Below, piece after piece: positions 1-9,536 of a stretch of 27,253 nucleotides of DNA (its first letter is position 1; each line of letters starts with the position of its first letter). A model generated the notes under the pieces. That model made no database searches. It had not been told where the DNA came from and saw nothing but the letters and a program-made list of their open reading frames with translations. The stretch covers positions 1-27,253 of the IMG/VR virus record IMGVR_UViG_3300023178_000217. The stretch is one strand, 5' to 3'. The DNA comes from a virus. Position numbers and translations under genes: made by a program.

Positions 1-3000
1 ACAGAAACAGTTTCAGCAATTAAATACGCAAGAGATCTTTGTGTAGCTGCCGTTACTGATACCGCTATGAAAACAAGAACTACTGATTCGTTTAATGAAA
101 TTATTGATATCATGACAAACGGTAGTGCTGCTGCGGATACAATTGACTTTACTAATACTGCACCAAACTTCAATAGGTTAAGTGCAAGATCTCAATTACA
201 AAATAACAAAGCATTCTTACAGGCTGAGATTACAGCTTGGCTTGCTGCGAACAGACCAAGTCATACATACGATGTTGCTAAATGTGAAAGAGATTTAGGA
301 TACTTAATTGATGCAGTATCACATGACATCCAGTTCGGTGGAAACTTTGCTACAATCAATGATGCAAAACTGTATTTTGAAAATGCAGTATCAGTATTAC
401 CTGAAGACCAACGCGAACCAACCGCAGCTGCTTTCTACCATATCGGTGATTGTGCTGAGTTAATTGCTTTAGATACAGATATCGGTGGATTGAAATCAGT
501 AGGTAATGCTTTAACTCAAGACTTTACTTCAGGAAACGCAGGTGCATCGGCCGCTGCTGCAGTGGAAGGTTTATTTGATATTGTTGCTTCTTCAATTGAG
601 AACAATACATTACTTATGAATCCGCCTCATGAAAAACCTGATGCAACATTATTCAATGCTGTGAACGCAGGTGCTCAAGGTGAAATTGAAAATGTTAAGT
701 CAACTGTTCAAGGTGGAGTACTCAATCATCTATCAACATACTTTGAAGTACTTCCATACAGTGAAGCAAAATGTCGAAGAGATACAGGTTATATTGTAGA
801 TGCTGTTGCACACGATATTCAATACGGTGGAAACTCAGCAACAGTTCAAACTGCAGGAATGTATTTTGAAAATGCAATTAACACTGGATTACAAATCGAA
901 CAAAGAATGGGAACAAGAGATGCATTCTTACACATGGCAAAAATTATAGAACATGTTGTAGGTGCTAAACCAATTACAACAACTTTATTCCCAAGAACGA
1001 AGAAATACTACACAGGTGATATTTTAACACAATACGAATATTGGAATGGAATTCATTCTTATCAATCAATCGAAGAACAGGATGTAGCAGTACATGGTGC
1101 AAACCCTGATACTTCAATCGCAGCAAGACGACTTGTTGAAATTGTTGCTAACGCAGTTGACGATAAGGTTGAAGTTAGAAATACTATTCCTGATAGAATT
1201 GATATTGAGCAAACTTGGATGGGTGCTAACTATATTGCTTCTAAAGAATTGGTTGAAAGACAATCAGATGTATATGCAAACGGTGTAATTAGTTATCTAA
1301 CAACTGCACATAACGGATTAAGTTTCGCAGATGCAAAATGTCGAAGAGATATTGGATTCTTAATTGATGCAGTATCGCATGACATTCAACATGATACTAA
1401 TTTTGCTTCAAGACAGGCAGCAGGTATTTACTTCGAGAATGGATTATCAGTACTTCCTGCAGATACAAGAAAACAAACTGCTTCAATATACAACTTCCTT
1501 GGCGATGCAATGGAACAAGTTGTTCAAGAAGCACCTGTCACAAACGCAAGTAGTTATACATTAACTCCTCAAGACTTCTCAGGAGTTGCTGCGACAGCAA
1601 CTGAAGGTGCAAGAGTTCACGAATTGATTGGATACGTTGAAGATGTAATTCACGAAAATGATGTTGATGAATTACCTGCTATTGAGAAAACAGCAACTTG
1701 GATGGCAGCTGAATTATCAACTGCTGCTATTACAATTGATGACAATTCTGAAGAACTTGCTTCTGATGTGACTCAACATATTAACAGCAACTTTAATGTA
1801 CTTGATTACAATAAAGCAAAATGCAGAAGAGATACTCAATACTTACTTGATGCATTCAGCTTCGACTTGAACTACGGTGGTAATACTGCTTCGAGATGGA
1901 ATGCTGATTTCTACTTCTGGAATCAAATTTACAGATTGCCTGAGGATCAGAGAATACCTACTGCGAAATCATATCGTCAATTAGGTAGAATTTGTAAAGA
2001 TATAGTATTAGGTGAATACCCAGGACAATTAACATTAGGTGAAATTGGAACTGATATTGAAAGTAAGAAAGTTGAATCACTTGCTAATATCTTCTATAAC
2101 ACTCAATTGTATAATGATACCAAGTACTTACCTGTTAAGGAAGAACCTGATTACACATACAGTCAATCAGCGTTTACTGATGCATTAAATGTAATTGAAC
2201 AAAGGAAAGAAGGTTTACAAGAAGATACTGTAAGATTCGTTAATGCTACTTACGACTTCATTGATATTAACTTAACAAGACGTGATGCAAGAAACTTATT
2301 AACCGCAGTTATGAATGACTTCAAATATGAAGATCTTCAAGTACCTGTTCCAAGTTATACAACAAACGGAAATCAGAATGCGGTTAGAACATTTACTTCA
2401 ACGTTCTTTGATTACGACGGAACTCATGTGTTCCCAGTATTCAATCCTGCTAACCCAGCGCTGAAACTGAAATATAAAGGTTCACTAAATGATGTTGCTG
2501 ACCTAGCAACGTTAACAGGAATGAAACCAAACTGGGCATATATTGTTGCGACTGATTATGCGACAAGCTTCTATGCTGGAGATATATATTATTGGAATGG
2601 AACACAATTCATCAACGCAGGTGCAAACAATACTGACTTGTTAGATGCGTTCACTGGCTCATGGGATAGAATGAGAGATTATCTTGTAAACAATCTATCA
2701 CCTGATACTGACCACTCAGCAATGATTGAAGGATTATTTAATGATTGCTTGAAGGACAATGTACTGAGACCTAACACATTGGTATTCGGATCATTGGTTG
2801 AATCCATTGCTCACCAGTTTAACGGTGCATCAGCAGGTGTTAACAGAAATGCTCTACCTCTGAACTTCAGAAACTTAGGTGCTGCTATTTCAGCGGTTGC
2901 TTCGGTACTGAATGAGGATGGTGGTAGAATTCGTTGGTCAGGAGCTGATGAATTGAATAACCAGTACTTCGCAAGAGGTCTGAGAATTAACGGTAGAACA

Positions 3001-3081
3001 GGTCGAATTGAAGGTCGACCATTTACATCTTCTGTAAGAAAACTCGCAAGAAGAGCTTCAAACAGTAGAGCAGTAATATAA
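1..3081 (+). CDS. Large virion structural protein with AKCxRD repeats, 5' end outside window
   Basis: The frame is open from the first base, so the protein begins upstream. The ATG at 67 is internal: it has no ribosome binding site, and the codons before it already read as protein of the same style (AIKYARDLCVAAV). The window holds 1026 codons. A long unit recurs with the core AKCxRDxGYLIDAVxHDIQ followed by GGN and an FEN or FWN motif. The cores start near in-window residues 93, 256, 445 and 606, and a degraded copy (LTRRDARNLLTAVMNDF) lies near 757, giving spacings of about 150-190 residues. Each intact copy keeps one Cys in a KCxRD context. A non-repeated C-terminal part ends in a basic, Arg-rich tail (RKLARRASNSR). 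I know this repeat from large uncharacterised virion proteins of T4-like marine phages. A baseplate or tail-associated role is inferred from the fibre genes that follow; no enzymatic motif is seen. Confidence 0.8.
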   Translation, partial: TETVSAIKYARDLCVAAVTDTAMKTRTTDSFNEIIDIMTNGSAAADTIDFTNTAPNFNRLSARSQLQNNKAFLQAEITAWLAANRPSHTYDVAKCERDLGYLIDAVSHDIQFGGNFATINDAKLYFENAVSVLPEDQREPTAAAFYHIGDCAELIALDTDIGGLKSVGNALTQDFTSGNAGASAAAAVEGLFDIVASSIENNTLLMNPPHEKPDATLFNAVNAGAQGEIENVKSTVQGGVLNHLSTYFEVLPYSEAKCRRDTGYIVDAVAHDIQYGGNSATVQTAGMYFENAINTGLQIEQRMGTRDAFLHMAKIIEHVVGAKPITTTLFPRTKKYYTGDILTQYEYWNGIHSYQSIEEQDVAVHGANPDTSIAARRLVEIVANAVDDKVEVRNTIPDRIDIEQTWMGANYIASKELVERQSDVYANGVISYLTTAHNGLSFADAKCRRDIGFLIDAVSHDIQHDTNFASRQAAGIYFENGLSVLPADTRKQTASIYNFLGDAMEQVVQEAPVTNASSYTLTPQDFSGVAATATEGARVHELIGYVEDVIHENDVDELPAIEKTATWMAAELSTAAITIDDNSEELASDVTQHINSNFNVLDYNKAKCRRDTQYLLDAFSFDLNYGGNTASRWNADFYFWNQIYRLPEDQRIPTAKSYRQLGRICKDIVLGEYPGQLTLGEIGTDIESKKVESLANIFYNTQLYNDTKYLPVKEEPDYTYSQSAFTDALNVIEQRKEGLQEDTVRFVNATYDFIDINLTRRDARNLLTAVMNDFKYEDLQVPVPSYTTNGNQNAVRTFTSTFFDYDGTHVFPVFNPANPALKLKYKGSLNDVADLATLTGMKPNWAYIVATDYATSFYAGDIYYWNGTQFINAGANNTDLLDAFTGSWDRMRDYLVNNLSPDTDHSAMIEGLFNDCLKDNVLRPNTLVFGSLVESIAHQFNGASAGVNRNALPLNFRNLGAAISAVASVLNEDGGRIRWSGADELNNQYFARGLRINGRTGRIEGRPFTSSVRKLARRASNSRAVI
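277..2350 (+). repeat. Four to five diverged AKCxRD protein repeats
   Basis: The AKCxRD cores lie at about 277, 766, 1333 and 1816, with a degenerate copy near 2267. Each intact copy is preceded by a segment ending in a short aromatic or polar stretch such as PSHTYD, LPYSE, LSFAD or LDYNK, and is followed by GGN or DTN and a YFEN/YFWN motif. Copies 1, 3 and 4 continue into a LPxDxRxxTA segment. Bases have diverged much more than the protein pattern, so these are old intragenic duplications, not recent tandem copies. Confidence 0.75.
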
Positions 3082-3097
3082 AATAGGATAAAGAAAA

Positions 3098-3523
3098 ATG
3101 CCAATTACAACTATACAAACATCGCAGGCACCTGATGCAAAACCGGTAGCGGTCAATAAGGTTGTCTCTACAAACTGGCAAGTTCTTGCGGATGTTCCTA
3201 ATTATGAAGTTCCTGAATTAGTTTTCGGTGGTTCAACAACAGTTGAGCCTGGTGTAGGTGAAATTATTTCGCCATTAATTTTATGTAATACAACGAACAG
3301 TACTGTTCTTGTTGACGTAAGAATGCACAGAGAAGATTTAAATGCAGAATTTTATGTATTAAGACAACTGCCAGTGCCAGGTTATCAAACAATCCCGATT
3401 CCACTGAACGGCCAATTTTTAAAGAGTGGTGATACGTTAGAGATTTTAGCGGATACTGATTTAGCAGTTCACGCAACATTATCTTTCACTCAAGGTCAGT
3501 CAGAGGAAGACGATGTTGTTTAA
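3098..3523 (+). CDS. Small beta-rich virion structural protein
   Basis: This 141-residue protein starts with ATG 16 bases after the previous stop. An AGGATAAAG purine run (3086-3094) serves as a weak ribosome binding site. The first 25 residues are polar and lack a signal peptide. The rest alternates short beta-type strands (VLVDVRMHRE, FYVLRQLPVP, TIPIPLNGQF, DTLEILADTD, VHATLSFTQG) and ends in an acidic tail (EEDDVV). The pattern suggests a single Ig-like or jelly-roll sandwich. Small proteins of this style are common between virion and fibre genes of marine T4-like phages, where their location is mostly unassigned. A tail, neck or capsid decoration role would all fit. No enzymatic or membrane motif is visible. 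It probably shares a transcript with the large gene upstream. Confidence 0.75.
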   Translation: MPITTIQTSQAPDAKPVAVNKVVSTNWQVLADVPNYEVPELVFGGSTTVEPGVGEIISPLILCNTTNSTVLVDVRMHREDLNAEFYVLRQLPVPGYQTIPIPLNGQFLKSGDTLEILADTDLAVHATLSFTQGQSEEDDVV

Positions 3524-3527
3524 TAAG

Positions 3528-3535
3528 AATAAATA
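3528..3535 (+). promoter_or_regulatory. Probable phage late promoter box (AATAAATA)
   Basis: AATAAATA lies five bases after the stop of the small structural gene and about 38 bases before the ATG of the collagen-like fibre. It differs from the T4 late box TATAAATA at one base and fits the NATAAATA form I recall being described for marine T4-like phages. T4-type late promoters need no -35 element, and none is evident. The spacer is very AT-rich, so chance occurrence is possible. An AAGGAA ribosome binding site follows at 3559-3564, nine bases before the start codon. Confidence 0.45.
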
Positions 3536-3573
3536 TATTATTAATAAAACTTGAATTTAAGGAAATAAACTAA

Positions 3574-6500
3574 ATGTCTTTTGGAACACTAACAGGAAAA
3601 AGTCAGTTAATAGGTTTCGGTAATCCGCAAGCCTTTCCAATTACGCTTGACCCCGTCGTCTATGAAGGCGCGGTTGTTTACGCTGATAATGATAAGCTGT
3701 ATTTTTCTGATGGTACACAATGGGTCGAGATACAAGGTGGCGGTGGTACCACAGTCGATGCTATTCTTCCATTTGCATTTATTCGAGTTGACGACACAAA
3801 TGCAATTACAGGTACAGGAATCTCATCTTCGAATTGGGATGCAGTTAATGGTACATTAGACTTTACCTTTAGCGCTGCTCAACCTGACACAGATTATACG
3901 GTCGTAACTGATGGTGAGCTTAATGACGATGGTCGTTTAGTATCAATTCAAAGTAAAACAGTTAATGGATTTGAAGCTTCATTCTATGACAGCAATGGTA
4001 ATGCAACAACTCCGTCTACATCAAGTGCATTTGCTATTATGGTATTTGCATCTGACCCTGTCACTCAAGTAGGTAATGGTCAGCAAGGTATTCAAGGCGC
4101 AACTGGTGCTCAAGGTTTACAAGGTGATTACGGTCCTGGATTTGAAATCATCGGTTCAATCGCAGGTCCTGGTGACCAATCTTCATTAAATACAGCATTC
4201 CCAGGTGCAACAACAGGTCAAGCTGTAGTTGACCAATCTGATGATACTCTTTGGATTTATGATGGAGCAAACTGGGTTAATATCGGTTCGTTCCGTGGAG
4301 TTCAAGGTTTACAAGGTTTCATTGGACCACAAGGTGTTCAAGGTATATTAGGTAATGAAGGTATTCAAGGTGAAAGAGGATTCCGCGGATTCCAAGGTGT
4401 TCGTGGTGTTCAAGGCTTCCAAGGTGTTCAAGGTCTATTAGGTTTCCAAGGTACACAAGGTCGAGCAGGACCTCAGGGTATTCAAGGTACTACAGGTATC
4501 CAAGGTGACTTAGGTATTCAAGGAACACAAGGACGTGCAGGTCCACAAGGTATTCAAGGTTTCACAGGTATTCAGGGTGATGTAGGTTTACAAGGTTTCG
4601 TCGGTTCATACGGCGGTGTATCATTTGAGTTTGATTTTGATACTGGAGTTATTGCTCAAAACCCAGGTGCTAATGAGTTCGCAATTAACAACTCAAGCAT
4701 ATCTGCTCCTACAGCTTTATTCATCAATAATACCGCTAAGAATAGCGCGGATCTTGAAGAGTTATTTGACTCAATTGATAGTGTTGAAGGTGATGTTAAA
4801 GGTTATATCCAAATTACAAACATTGCTGATAATCAAAAATCCGTTACTTACGCAATTTCAAATATTACTGATAATGTTGGTTGGCATACATTCTTTATCA
4901 GTCACGTTGTTTCAACAGCATCGGTTTCAGATTTAACATCAAGTCCTGCTTGTATCATTTCATTTACAAGAGTTGGCGATATTGGTTCTCAAGGTATTCA
5001 AGGTATCAATGGTATCCAAGGTTTCACAGGTATTCAAGGTGATGTCGGTCCTCAAGGAACTCAAGGTATTCAAGGACCTCAGGGTACACAAGGAATTCAA
5101 GGAACACAAGGTTTACAAGGTCGTGCAGGTCCTCAGGGTCTACAAGGAATGCAAGGTCTTCAAGGTAATGACGGTATTCAAGGACATATCGGATTTAGTG
5201 GTGGCTTAACATTTGATTGGGACTTCGTCAATTCAACAACAGAAGGTTTCCCAGGATTAAATAGTTGGTTAATTAATGATGGCGATGTGACTCAGGCAAC
5301 CACTTTATACATCGACGATTTAACAAACACAGGCCGTAGAGTAGACGGTTTATTTGACTTCTTAGATACATTAACAAGTGAACCTAAAGGTCAAATTTTT
5401 ATTCGTACTCCAAAAGATACGACATCTGATGACTATGAATTTGTAATTTATAACTTTACAAATTGGACTTGGTCAACATCAGGAACAGGAAAAGATTGGG
5501 GTCATTTTGATATTGAGTACGTAGCAAGTAGTACATTAGGTGGTACTGATGCAAGCCCAGGTACAAGTTGGCAGAATGGTGCGGTTGCTACTTATGGTGC
5601 AACATCAATTATTGATTTTATTCCAAACGGTCAACGAGGTATTCAAGGCTCACAAGGTATTCAAGGTTTACAAGGTGACTTTGGTCCACAAGGTACGCAA
5701 GGTGCTCAAGGTCCTCAAGGAACAACTGGTATTCAAGGTTTACAAGGCTTACAGGGTCTACAAGGTGAATCTGTTCAGGGTACTCAAGGTACACAAGGTG
5801 TTCAAGGACTGCAGGGATTACAGGGACTTCAAGGTTTACAAGGCGAACAAGGTATTACGGGTATCCAAGGTACTCAGGGTATTCAAGGATTACAAGGACT
5901 CCAAGGTTTACAAGGTGAACAAGGTCAATATGGTGGTTTAACATGGATATGGAACTTCACAAGTAATATTGTTGGAGGAACAGACCCAGGTACAAACAAT
6001 TGGAAACTTAATAATGCTAATCCAGCAAGTGCTACATTAATTACACTTGATGATATTCCTGCTGACCAATATACACAAGAGATTGATGCTTTCTTAGATT
6101 TCATCGATGCTCAGCCAGGTGCAGTCAAAGGTTATCTAAAAATACAAGAAGGTAATTACGACGATGGAAATGGTCCTGCTGGTCACCATTGGATGGTTTA
6201 TGAAATTACAGATTGGACTTGGGATTCTGGTGCTAAGAATTACGGTTTCTTTGATGTTAACTATGTTGACGGTAATGTATCAAGTTGGCAAACACAAGTT
6301 AACGCAGTTCACGGTCCTGCCACATTAATTACATTTATTCCTCGCGGCCCAGCTGGTATTCAAGGTGCGCAAGGTACACAAGGTTTATTAGGTCTTCAAG
6401 GTTCAACAGGACAAGGTTTACAAGGACCTCAAGGTATTCAAGGTTCATTTGGTTTACAAGGTGCTGAAGGTTCATTTGGTGGTATTACATTTGATTATAC

Positions 6501-9054
6501 ATTCAGTACTGATACTTTAAACAACGACCCAGGTGTTGGTACATTAAAATTCAATAATGGTACATATTCATCTGCTACAGCAATGTTCATTGATGATAGG
6601 GATGATAACTTTGTTGATATTCAACCTTTCTTAAGAACAATTGATGACTCAACAAGTCCTATTAAAGGTCATTTTAAAGTTACGAAAAAATCACAACCTG
6701 AAGTATTCCAAATATTTACAATTTCAGCTTTAACTGAAGTCACAGGATATTTCAATGTCACCTGTGCATTTGTAAACGGTAATGGTTCATTCTCTGATGG
6801 AGAAGATATTACAATTACATTCGCAAGAACAGGCGATGCAGGTTCAACCGGTGCAACAGGTGCTCAGGGTATCCAAGGTTTCACAGGTATTCAAGGACCT
6901 CAAGGTTTACAAGGACAAACTGGTGCAGGAGCTCAAGGTTCTTCAGGTCCTGCCGGTATTCAAGGTCCTCAAGGTATTCAAGGTTTACAAGGTAATGACG
7001 GTGGAGTCGGTGCTCAAGGTCCTCAAGGACCTATCGGTCTTCAAGGTGATTTAGGATTCCAAGGACCTAGCGGTGCAGGAGCACAGGGTGTTCAAGGTAT
7101 TCAAGGTATTATTGGTTCACAAGGTATAGCAGGGACTGGTGGAATCGGCGGACAGGGAACGCAAGGTATTCAAGGACCACAAGGTACTGACGGCGGGGTC
7201 GGTACACAAGGTTCAGCCGGACTTGACGGGCAACCCGGACCTGCTGGTCCTCAAGGAATTCAAGGTACTGATGGTGCTGGTTCGCAAGGTCTTCAAGGTG
7301 TCCAAGGACCACAGGGTGCTGATGGAACTGGTACACAAGGTTTACAAGGTGTCCAAGGTATATCAGGTATCACAGGAACTGGTGTCCAAGGTGTCCAAGG
7401 TGATACAGGTACTCAGGGTACACAAGGTATCCAAGGATATGATGGAACAGGTTCTCAAGGTCCTGCTGGTTTCCAAGGTGTCCAAGGTACTGACGGTCCT
7501 CCAGGATTAGGATTACAAGGTACTCAAGGATTCACTGGTTTCCAAGGTATTCAAGGTCTAATTGGTATTCAAGGACAATCTGCTCCAGGTACTCAAGGCT
7601 TACAAGGTATTCAAGGTTTCCAAGGTGTTCAAGGACCTCCAGGAACAGGTGCTCCGGGTATTCAGGGACCTCAAGGCATTCAAGGTATTCAGGGTGGCCC
7701 AGGAGATCCAGGTGGAGAAGGTGTTCAGGGTGCACAAGGATTTACGGGTTATCAGGGTGTTCAAGGTAACGATGGAGCTGGTGAAGCAGGTCCTCAAGGA
7801 ACAACTGGTTCTCAAGGTGCTCAAGGTAATGACGGCGGAGGCGGTGGTCAAGGTACACAAGGTACTCTTGGTGCACAAGGTGTCCAAGGTGAAAGAGGAT
7901 TACAAGGAAACACAGGTATTGGTGGACAAGGAAACCAAGGTTTCCGAGGTTTCCAAGGTGAACAAGGTATTGATGGTGGAGTTGGTGGACAAGGTCCTTC
8001 CGGTCCTATAGGCCCTCAAGGTGTTCAAGGTATAACTGGTGCCGATGGGCAGCTTGGTCAACAGGGTCCTGCTGGGTCTGGTGCTCAGGGTGAAGCAGGT
8101 TCTCCTGGTGCGCAAGGTGCGGATGGATTCCAAGGACCCGCAGGTCCAGCTGGTCCACAAGGTGTTTCAGGTATTACAGGTTCTGGATTACAAGGTCTTC
8201 AAGGTATTCAAGGACCTATAGGTATATCTGTTCAAGGTGTTCAAGGTTCTTCAGGGTCTACCACTGATGTTGATGTTTCTACAATCCATAACTCTGGATT
8301 ACAAGGCACCGCGATGTTTATCACAATGGTGCAAGGTGGTTCAGGAGCAAGACCTTTATATGGAACAACAACTCCTAACCCAGATGGTTCGGATGCCGAT
8401 TCATTAGCAGAGAGTAACTTCTATTATATCAACGATGATGATGAATTAACAGTACATAACTTAAACGCAGTTAATTCAATTACTCTAGGCGGTTCAACAA
8501 TTACAACATGGCCATCAGGTGGTGGATCATTTGATGGAACAGCAACGAATACAGTCACCACAGGTTCTATTGTATTCAACGATAACGCTAAATTATACTT
8601 CGGTACAGGTTCTGACTTTGAGGTATATGAAAACGGTTCAGGATTATACATTGACGGTAACGATGATACCCATGATATTACAATTAGGGATTCAAGTAAT
8701 GCGGTAGTTGCTGGATTTGATATGGGTACAAAAGGATTCGTTTGTGGAGGCGACGGTACGTTTACTGGAGACGTAACTACAAACTCTGATGCGAGACTAA
8801 AAGAAAATGTTAATGTAATAACAAATGCACTTGATATTGTTGATAACCTGAGAGGTGTTACATATAACAGGATTGATAAAGACAGTAAAGAAATTGGTTT
8901 AATTGCTCAAGAAGTTGAGGAAATTTTACCAGAAGTTGTTCGTACTGGAAATGATGAAGAAGGTCTTAAATCAGTTGCATACGGAAACATTACTGCTGTT
9001 CTAATTGAAGCAATTAAAGAACTAAAATCTGAAATCGAACAACTGAAAAAGTAA
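3574..9054 (+). CDS. Collagen-like tail fibre with C-terminal S74 self-cleaving chaperone domain
   Basis: This 1826-residue fibre starts at an ATG nine bases after AAGGAA. A beta-rich N-terminus (about 1-165), presumably the virion anchor, is followed by Gly-X-Y collagen-like blocks at about 167-189, 242-346, 470-541, 689-787, 926-969 and 1087-1562. Gln is the commonest Y residue. A small [13 protein letters not shown]-type module occupies 190-241. Four related beta modules interrupt the blocks at about 349-469, 545-688, 789-925 and 970-1086. After the last block come a short beta domain and a peptidase S74 domain (NSDARLKEN, then [16 protein letters not shown], ending in a helical tail). By analogy with phage endosialidases, Ser1738 and Lys1743 are the expected cleavage dyad, releasing the last 89 residues after they assist trimer folding. 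The protein is probably a long trimeric adhesin. It is followed by a terminator, so it may be its own transcription unit. Confidence 0.88.
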   Translation: MSFGTLTGKSQLIGFGNPQAFPITLDPVVYEGAVVYADNDKLYFSDGTQWVEIQGGGGTTVDAILPFAFIRVDDTNAITGTGISSSNWDAVNGTLDFTFSAAQPDTDYTVVTDGELNDDGRLVSIQSKTVNGFEASFYDSNGNATTPSTSSAFAIMVFASDPVTQVGNGQQGIQGATGAQGLQGDYGPGFEIIGSIAGPGDQSSLNTAFPGATTGQAVVDQSDDTLWIYDGANWVNIGSFRGVQGLQGFIGPQGVQGILGNEGIQGERGFRGFQGVRGVQGFQGVQGLLGFQGTQGRAGPQGIQGTTGIQGDLGIQGTQGRAGPQGIQGFTGIQGDVGLQGFVGSYGGVSFEFDFDTGVIAQNPGANEFAINNSSISAPTALFINNTAKNSADLEELFDSIDSVEGDVKGYIQITNIADNQKSVTYAISNITDNVGWHTFFISHVVSTASVSDLTSSPACIISFTRVGDIGSQGIQGINGIQGFTGIQGDVGPQGTQGIQGPQGTQGIQGTQGLQGRAGPQGLQGMQGLQGNDGIQGHIGFSGGLTFDWDFVNSTTEGFPGLNSWLINDGDVTQATTLYIDDLTNTGRRVDGLFDFLDTLTSEPKGQIFIRTPKDTTSDDYEFVIYNFTNWTWSTSGTGKDWGHFDIEYVASSTLGGTDASPGTSWQNGAVATYGATSIIDFIPNGQRGIQGSQGIQGLQGDFGPQGTQGAQGPQGTTGIQGLQGLQGLQGESVQGTQGTQGVQGLQGLQGLQGLQGEQGITGIQGTQGIQGLQGLQGLQGEQGQYGGLTWIWNFTSNIVGGTDPGTNNWKLNNANPASATLITLDDIPADQYTQEIDAFLDFIDAQPGAVKGYLKIQEGNYDDGNGPAGHHWMVYEITDWTWDSGAKNYGFFDVNYVDGNVSSWQTQVNAVHGPATLITFIPRGPAGIQGAQGTQGLLGLQGSTGQGLQGPQGIQGSFGLQGAEGSFGGITFDYTFSTDTLNNDPGVGTLKFNNGTYSSATAMFIDDRDDNFVDIQPFLRTIDDSTSPIKGHFKVTKKSQPEVFQIFTISALTEVTGYFNVTCAFVNGNGSFSDGEDITITFARTGDAGSTGATGAQGIQGFTGIQGPQGLQGQTGAGAQGSSGPAGIQGPQGIQGLQGNDGGVGAQGPQGPIGLQGDLGFQGPSGAGAQGVQGIQGIIGSQGIAGTGGIGGQGTQGIQGPQGTDGGVGTQGSAGLDGQPGPAGPQGIQGTDGAGSQGLQGVQGPQGADGTGTQGLQGVQGISGITGTGVQGVQGDTGTQGTQGIQGYDGTGSQGPAGFQGVQGTDGPPGLGLQGTQGFTGFQGIQGLIGIQGQSAPGTQGLQGIQGFQGVQGPPGTGAPGIQGPQGIQGIQGGPGDPGGEGVQGAQGFTGYQGVQGNDGAGEAGPQGTTGSQGAQGNDGGGGGQGTQGTLGAQGVQGERGLQGNTGIGGQGNQGFRGFQGEQGIDGGVGGQGPSGPIGPQGVQGITGADGQLGQQGPAGSGAQGEAGSPGAQGADGFQGPAGPAGPQGVSGITGSGLQGLQGIQGPIGISVQGVQGSSGSTTDVDVSTIHNSGLQGTAMFITMVQGGSGARPLYGTTTPNPDGSDADSLAESNFYYINDDDELTVHNLNAVNSITLGGSTITTWPSGGGSFDGTATNTVTTGSIVFNDNAKLYFGTGSDFEVYENGSGLYIDGNDDTHDITIRDSSNAVVAGFDMGTKGFVCGGDGTFTGDVTTNSDARLKENVNVITNALDIVDNLRGVTYNRIDKDSKEIGLIAQEVEEILPEVVRTGNDEEGLKSVAYGNITAVLIEAIKELKSEIEQLKK
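4072..8259 (+). repeat. Collagen-like Gly-X-Gln coding repeats in six blocks
   Basis: The DNA is a dense array of the 9-base theme GGT-NNN-CAA, with GGTATTCAAGGT and GGTACACAAGGT variants most common. It falls in six blocks: about 4072-4140, 4297-4611, 4981-5205, 5638-5936, 6349-6480 and 6832-8259. The last block runs about 476 residues. Overall triplet register is kept, but in the last block it is repeatedly broken by two-residue steps (Gly-Thr/Ala/Ser-Gly-X-Gln). The same repetition produces open but meaningless frames on both strands (Lys-Val-Phe-Lys-Val themes on +, Leu/Thr-rich themes on -). Confidence 0.93.
4618..6831 (+). repeat. Four paralogous beta modules inserted between collagen blocks
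   Basis: The modules cover about 4618-4980, 5206-5637, 5938-6348 and 6481-6831. Each begins with a hydrophobic-Phe/Trp strand (SFEFDFD, LTFDWDF, LTWIWNF, ITFDYTF), then a Pro-Gly and Asn-containing turn, an ATxLxIDD-type strand, a helix with aromatic and acidic residues (FLDFID), a KGxxxI strand and a final IxFxRxGDxG or IxFIPxG exit into collagen. Copies 2 and 3 are longer and carry a Trp-rich strand (FTNWTWS, ITDWTWD). I have seen the copy-4 type between collagen runs in other phage fibre proteins; its ligand is unknown to me. Confidence 0.75.
8785..9054 (+). other. Predicted self-released S74 chaperone fragment
   Basis: This interval encodes residues 1738-1826, starting at the Ser of the NSDARLKEN motif. 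In characterised S74 (intramolecular chaperone auto-processing) domains, the chain is cut just before this Ser after trimer folding, with a Lys five residues downstream assisting. Both residues are present here. The downstream [16 protein letters not shown] and [16 protein letters not shown] segments match the conserved helical part of the family. Cleavage itself is inferred. Confidence 0.8.
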
Positions 9055-9102
9055 TTTATTATGGAGTATAAGGTGCTCTAAATCATTAATACCGATTACA
9101 CA

Positions 9103-9131
9103 AAAAGGGCATTTAAACATAATGTCCTTTT
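9103..9131 (+). terminator. Hairpin terminator after the collagen-like fibre gene
   Basis: The arms AAAAGGGCATT and AATGTCCTTTT pair over 11 bases with one G-U pair around the seven-base loop TAAACAT. The right arm ends in a T tract. It lies 49 bases after the fibre stop codon and 21 bases before the next late promoter box, an arrangement that separates two late transcription units. The A-rich left arm also allows weak function on the opposite strand, but no gene is found there. Confidence 0.7.
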
Positions 9132-9151
9132 CTATTTGTAGCACTGGATAT

Positions 9152-9159
9152 TATAAATA
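9152..9159 (+). promoter_or_regulatory. T4-type late promoter box (TATAAATA)
   Basis: This is an exact match to the T4 late -10 box, 39 bases upstream of the ATG at 9198 and just downstream of a hairpin terminator. Such boxes are read by host RNA polymerase carrying the gp55-type sigma factor with gp33 and the sliding clamp. It should drive the three-gene unit 9198-17041. A weak AAAAAGG ribosome binding site follows at 9181-9187. Confidence 0.72.
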
Positions 9160-9197
9160 AGGTAATAATATAAAAAATTTAAAAAGGTTTCATCACC

Positions 9198-9536
9198 ATG
9201 GCATCAAGAGCTAACATATACATCGATAGAGGAATGGACTTCAGGACTGAGCTGAACCTGTTTAATGACGAAGGTGTCGAATATGATGACGCAACTATTT
9301 CTGTTTATAATTTCTATAGCAGCATAAGAAAAGTATATTCGTCCACGGCAGCGACTAATTTCAATATTGAAGTAGCAAATAATGACGTCACATTGGTACT
9401 TACCGACCAACAAACGGAAGCACTCGCTCCGGGCAAATATCAATATGATGTAATAATGGAAAAACAAACAGGAGAACTTACCAAAATAGTTGAAGGCCTA
9501 GCGATCGTAGTCGATACTATTACGGAGGTTTCGTGA
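9198..9536 (+). CDS. Small beta-sandwich virion structural protein
   Basis: This 112-residue protein starts MASRANIYIDRGMDF, a beginning I recognise from small structural proteins placed just upstream of fibre genes in marine T4-like phages. It is all beta in appearance: an RxELNLFNDEG strand and turn, a short YSSTAATNFNIEVA strand pair, a DVTLVLTDQQTEAL segment, then LAPGKYQYDVIMEK and a closing IVEGLAIVVD strand. The AxxPGxYxYDV signature resembles the Ig-like N-terminal domain found in some baseplate upper proteins, so a baseplate or fibre-attachment role is plausible but unproven. It has a poor Shine-Dalgarno (AAAAAGG, 10 bases away) but a perfect late promoter. Its stop TGA overlaps the GTG start of the next gene, which suggests coupled translation and perhaps interacting products. 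Confidence 0.8.
   Translation: MASRANIYIDRGMDFRTELNLFNDEGVEYDDATISVYNFYSSIRKVYSSTAATNFNIEVANNDVTLVLTDQQTEALAPGKYQYDVIMEKQTGELTKIVEGLAIVVDTITEVS

Noticed and set aside
67-69. ATG at 67 as the real start of the first gene
   Set aside because: The frame is already open from base 1, the upstream codons read like the same protein, and there is no ribosome binding site before 67.
2811-3104. 97-codon minus-strand open frame spanning the end of the first gene
   Set aside because: It is antisense to a well-supported gene, has no start signal and no recognisable motif.
4973-8221. Several 60-150-codon open frames rich in Lys-Val-Phe or Thr-Leu within the collagen region, both strands
   Set aside because: They are forced by the GGT-NNN-CAA repeat read in other frames, have no independent start signals and resemble no known protein.
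6832-8259. CRISPR-like impression from regularly recurring short DNA words
   Set aside because: The repeats are 9-base coding triplet themes with no unique spacers, they stay in frame with the collagen-like gene, and no cas gene is nearby.
4072-8259. Collagen repeats as a sign of animal DNA
   Set aside because: Gly-X-Gln triplets without introns, next to an S74 phage chaperone and phage late promoters, fit phage collagen-like fibres. Animal collagens are proline-rich and intron-split.
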